From: Kiloniellaceae bacterium | Lineage (GTDB): Bacteria; Pseudomonadota; Alphaproteobacteria; Kiloniellales; Kiloniellaceae | Assembly (NCBI GenBank): GCA_021776145.1 | Contig: JAJFGM010000057.1 | Coordinates: forward strand, 1 to 7,620 | DNA length: 7,620 bases | Direction: 5' to 3' | In this document: positions 5,677 through 7,620 of the stretch, in pieces | Numbering within the stretch: the stretch's first letter is position 1 | How the letters are laid out: each line of letters begins with the position of its first letter | Position numbers and translations under genes: made by a program | Notes under the pieces: model-generated | Seen by the model: the letters and a program-made list of their open reading frames with translations, nothing else | What the model was told of the DNA's origin: nothing | The model's database searches: none

Positions 5677-6924
5677 CTAACGGTTCGCCCGCGTCACGGC
5701 GGCGTTCAGCAGCACGTTGACACTGGGCAGGGTATAGTCGAGTTCGATGTGTTCGGCCTCATTGTGTGTGATCCCCTCGCGGCAGGGCGAGAACAGCAGT
5801 GCCGTCGGACAGATCTTGGCCATATTGTATGCATCGTGGCCGGCCTGGCTGAGAATCTCGCGATAGGGCACGGCAAGGGCATCGGCGGTGGCCTTGACGG
5901 TGTCGATACAGTTGGGATCGAAGACTTCCGAGCCGAAAGTCCAGCGCTGAACGATTTCGATGTCAACATTGCCGCGCCTGGCGCAGTCCGGAATTGCCGC
6001 CTCGAATTCTGACAACATGCGCGCCGTGATTTCCCCGCTCGGGCTGCGGAAGTCAATAGAGACCTGGGCATAGTCCGGCAGTATGCCGGTCTTGTTGGGC
6101 CAGCAGGTAAACCGGGGGGCTGTCGATTTGCCCTCGTCGGGATGGTGCCTCCAGCCGATCTCGTTGGCCGCCACGATCAAGAGCGCGGCGCCAACCAGGG
6201 CATTGCGCCGTTTGTCCATCGGCGTCGGGCCGGAATGGGCGCAGGTGCCGTGGATATCGATGTTCATGCCGACGGTTTGGTAGCCGCCGGTGACGATCCC
6301 CAGGTCGATGCCTTCGGCTTCGAGCAGCGGTCCCTGTTCAATGTGGAGCTCGAAATAGGAATCGATTTCGCGGCCGCCCACCGCGGCCTCGCCGGCATAC
6401 CCGATGCGCTCCAGCTCGGCGCCGAAGACGGCGCCATCGTCGTCCTTCAGGTTCAAGACCGTATCCAGGTCGAGGCCCCCGGCGAAGGCCGCCGAGGCCG
6501 CCATGGGCGGGGCGAAGCGGGCGCCCTCCTCGTTGGTCCAATTGACGACTTCGATGGAGCGCCGGGTCTCGATGCCGCGTTCATTGAGGACACGCATGAC
6601 CTCCAGCCCCGCCAGGACACCAAGGATGCCGTCGTACTTGCCGCCGGCGGCTTGGGTATCGAGATGGCTGCCGATCAGGACCGGCGCCAGGTTTTCGTCG
6701 CGACCGGGGCGCCGTGCGAAGATGTTGCCGACGCGGTCGACGGTGACTCTCAAATCGGCTTGCTCGCACCAGCGAACGAAGAGGTCGCGCATCTCCTTGT
6801 CGGAATCGGTCAACGCCAAGCGGCACAAACCGCTGCTCCGCCCCGGCCCGATTTCTCCGGACCGCATGATGCTCTGCCACAGCCGCGCGCCGTTGGCTTC
6901 GAGGATATTCGGGGTATCGGACAA
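5677..6924 (-). CDS. M20 Zn-dependent hydrolase, N-carbamoyl-L-amino acid hydrolase / ureidopropionase family
   Basis: 415-residue cytoplasmic amidohydrolase of the hydantoinase/carbamoylase branch of M20 (relatives: L-carbamoylase, beta-ureidopropionase, allantoate amidohydrolase). These cleave N-carbamoyl or ureido compounds to the amine, CO2 and ammonia, using a two-metal centre. All expected ligands are visible: His87 (GSHLDT), Asp98 (GGKYDG), Glu132/Glu133 (TNEEGARF), His194 (FELHIEQGP) and His387 (GITHNEAE). The lid/dimerisation domain runs from about 210 to 325 and holds GTCAHSGPTPM (226-236). Arg293, which by homology binds the substrate carboxylate, and AGHDA (361-365) are present. 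Length is typical. The start is TTG (6924-6922), chosen because GGAGG lies 9 bases upstream and the family's N-terminus begins just after; no in-frame ATG precedes it and the next Met is residue 20. First gene of the operon, with the lyase homologue 28 bases downstream. The exact substrate within the family cannot be read. Confidence 0.95.
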   Translation of the reverse strand: MSDTPNILEANGARLWQSIMRSGEIGPGRSSGLCRLALTDSDKEMRDLFVRWCEQADLRVTVDRVGNIFARRPGRDENLAPVLIGSHLDTQAAGGKYDGILGVLAGLEVMRVLNERGIETRRSIEVVNWTNEEGARFAPPMAASAAFAGGLDLDTVLNLKDDDGAVFGAELERIGYAGEAAVGGREIDSYFELHIEQGPLLEAEGIDLGIVTGGYQTVGMNIDIHGTCAHSGPTPMDKRRNALVGAALLIVAANEIGWRHHPDEGKSTAPRFTCWPNKTGILPDYAQVSIDFRSPSGEITARMLSEFEAAIPDCARRGNVDIEIVQRWTFGSEVFDPNCIDTVKATADALAVPYREILSQAGHDAYNMAKICPTALLFSPCREGITHNEAEHIELDYTLPSVNVLLNAAVTRANR

Positions 6925-6933
6925 GGACGGTAG

Positions 6934-6938
6934 CCTCC
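6934..6938 (-). promoter_or_regulatory. Ribosome binding site of the M20 hydrolase
   Basis: GGAGG on the minus strand, 9 bases upstream of the TTG at 6924-6922. It decides the unusual TTG start. The spacing is slightly long but acceptable. Confidence 0.65.
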
Positions 6939-6971
6939 GGCTTAAAACACGGGTCGACGCGCGCCCCTTCC

Positions 6972-7029
6972 GGCGACTTCGGAGCCCGTCAGGTGACTTC
7001 CTACGGGGTCACACGATAACGAAGTCGCC
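6972..7029. promoter_or_regulatory. Three GGYGACTTC sites upstream of the hydrolase-lyase operon, candidate operator
   Basis: GGCGACTTC (6972-6980) and GGTGACTTC (6992-7000) are direct copies exactly 20 bases apart, about two DNA turns. GAAGTCGCC (7021-7029) is the same word inverted; with one flanking base the outer pair forms a perfect 10-bp inverted repeat, 6972-6981 with 7020-7029. A smaller inverted pair, GTGAC (6993-6997) and GTCAC (7008-7012), lies between. The block is 48-105 bases upstream of the operon's TTG start, where a promoter and its regulator would act. No strong -35/-10 pair could be assigned. The pattern is seen; its role as a regulator site is inference. Confidence 0.5.
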
Positions 7030-7035
7030 CTGCCC

Positions 7036-7053
7036 AGCCTAGCCTAGCCTAGC
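7036..7053. repeat. AGCCT pentanucleotide tandem repeat (3.6 copies)
   Basis: AGCCT repeats perfectly at 7036-7040, 7041-7045 and 7046-7050, followed by AGC. The array creates three CTAG tetramers at 5-base steps. It lies in the intergenic region between the operon and the right-hand terminator, just upstream (minus strand) of the GGYGACTTC cluster. It is a short simple-sequence repeat that could change length by slippage. Confidence 0.75.
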
Positions 7054-7088
7054 AACTTCCCTGTGCGATCGCTTGTCGTAACGCAGTC

Positions 7089-7118
7089 AAAAAAAGGGGG
7101 CGCCGCTTGGGCGCCCCC
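7089..7118 (-). terminator. Strong intrinsic terminator of the SBP_bac_5 gene
   Basis: Read on the minus strand, GGGGGCGCC (7118-7110), a 5-base loop CAAGC and GGCGCCCCC (7104-7096) form a perfect 9-bp GC stem, followed by seven T's (7095-7089). It starts 28 bases past the TAA at 7149-7147. This is a classic Rho-independent terminator and separates the solute-binding gene from the hydrolase-lyase operon, which therefore probably has its own promoter in 6939-7088. Confidence 0.93.
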
Positions 7119-7146
7119 GGATACCGCTGCTTGGACCGAAGTCTCT

Positions 7147-7620
7147 TTATCCGACCCAAACGTCGTTGAGTTGATGGTAGATCGTCGGGTGCAGCTTGTA
7201 ATTATGCACTTTCGTGCTGCCCGCCGCGAAGACCGAGCGCCACAGGGGCTGAATGATCACGGCATCGTCCTGGATGATGCTCTCGACCTTCTCCATCTTC
7301 TTGCGCCGTTCGGCCACGTCCAGGGTTCCACCGGCGTCATCGAGGGCCGCATCGAACGCCGGGTTGCTGTAACGGCTCTCGTTCCACGGCACACCACTGC
7401 GATAGCCGAGATTGAGAACCATCACGCCGAGCGGACGGTGTGTCCAACCGGTCATGCCGAAGGGTGTCTTGTCCCAGACCTCCCAATAGCGGCTGCCGGG
7501 CATGACGTTGATGTTGACGTTGATGCCGGCCTGCTTCCACATCTCGACCATGGCCTGAACGGCATCGACTTCCCACTTGGCGTCGTTGTTGACGTCGATC
7601 GTGAGATCGACCCCATTGGC
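7147..7620 (-). CDS. ABC transporter substrate-binding protein, dipeptide/SBP_bac_5 family (C-terminal part)
   Basis: The frame stays open to the right window edge, so only the last 157 codons are present; the Met at 7551 is internal, not the start. The visible part opens with a strand (GVDLTIDVNND) and a helix followed by AGINVNINV (WKQAGINVNINVMPGSRYWE), the usual second-domain strand-helix-strand of DppA/OppA-type proteins. PWNESRYSNPAFDAALDDA is the characteristic NPxFDxLL-like helix region, followed by the RRKKMEKVESIIQDDAVII segment, where the family pairs a helix with an acidic turn and a strand. The protein ends in DVWVG, typical of these proteins, so the C-terminus is intact. They bind peptides, but also opines, glutathione, sugars or nickel, for an inner-membrane ABC importer; the ligand is not readable. 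Permease genes are not in the window. A strong terminator follows directly. Confidence 0.92.
   Translation of the reverse strand, partial: ANGVDLTIDVNNDAKWEVDAVQAMVEMWKQAGINVNINVMPGSRYWEVWDKTPFGMTGWTHRPLGVMVLNLGYRSGVPWNESRYSNPAFDAALDDAGGTLDVAERRKKMEKVESIIQDDAVIIQPLWRSVFAAGSTKVHNYKLHPTIYHQLNDVWVG

Noticed and set aside
6142..6933. 263-codon open frame on the plus strand, antisense to the M20 hydrolase
   Set aside because: The opposite strand encodes an M20 protein with all metal ligands. This frame is a high-GC shadow rich in Ala, Gly, Arg and Asp with no recognisable motif or ribosome binding site.
7013..7041. TATCGT with TAGGCT 17 bases upstream on the minus strand, considered as the operon promoter
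   Set aside because: Both hexamers match the consensus poorly. The location is plausible, but the evidence is too weak to list as a promoter.
7065..7072. GCGATCGC palindrome
   Set aside because: A lone 8-base GC-rich palindrome in GC-rich DNA, with no partner copies nearby; expected by chance.

Overview
The window is a GC-rich bacterial chromosome segment. Long antisense shadow reading frames, protein similarity patterns and mixed ATG/GTG/TTG starts all fit an alphaproteobacterium, perhaps of the Rhodospirillales type. That placement is inference; there is no rRNA or other marker gene. Gene density is high. I see no tRNA, CRISPR array, insertion sequence or phage gene, and no gene-free stretch over 300 bases.

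Layout, left to right. (1) 73-1314, minus: a periplasmic branched-chain-amino-acid-type (LivK-like) substrate-binding protein, followed by a GC-rich hairpin at the left edge. (2) 1315-1507: intergenic, holding a three-unit 12-bp direct repeat beside the stop codon of the next gene. (3) 1508-2791, minus: a YcaD-type major facilitator transporter. (4) 2792-2910: a divergent intergenic region. (5) 2911-3711, plus: a protein of unknown function with a Rossmann/methyltransferase-like core, the only plus-strand gene. (6) 6924 down to 3742, minus: a tight three-gene operon in the order M20 carbamoylase-type amidohydrolase, aromatic-amino-acid-ammonia-lyase homologue, ArsC/YffB-like thioredoxin-fold protein, with gaps of 28 and 17 bases. 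(7) 6925-7146: the operon's upstream region, with three copies of GGYGACTTC (two direct, one inverted), an AGCCT pentanucleotide tandem repeat, and a textbook terminator of the gene to the right. (8) 7147 to the right edge, minus: the C-terminal part of a dipeptide-type (SBP_bac_5) substrate-binding protein.

How the genes may work together. Two unrelated solute-binding proteins, an MFS carrier, an N-carbamoyl-amino-acid-type hydrolase and an amino-acid-lyase homologue suggest uptake and breakdown of amino-acid-like nitrogen compounds. The hydrolase could release a free amino acid and the lyase homologue could act on it next; the substrate cannot be read from sequence.

The most notable feature is the lyase homologue. 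Its MIO cofactor triad, normally Ala-Ser-Gly, reads Ala-Ser-Asp because the family's glycine is missing. Two other active-site positions (the conserved Asn and the second catalytic Tyr) are also changed, while the first Tyr, the Arg, the Phe and the Glu remain. It is either a divergent MIO enzyme or a related enzyme with altered chemistry.
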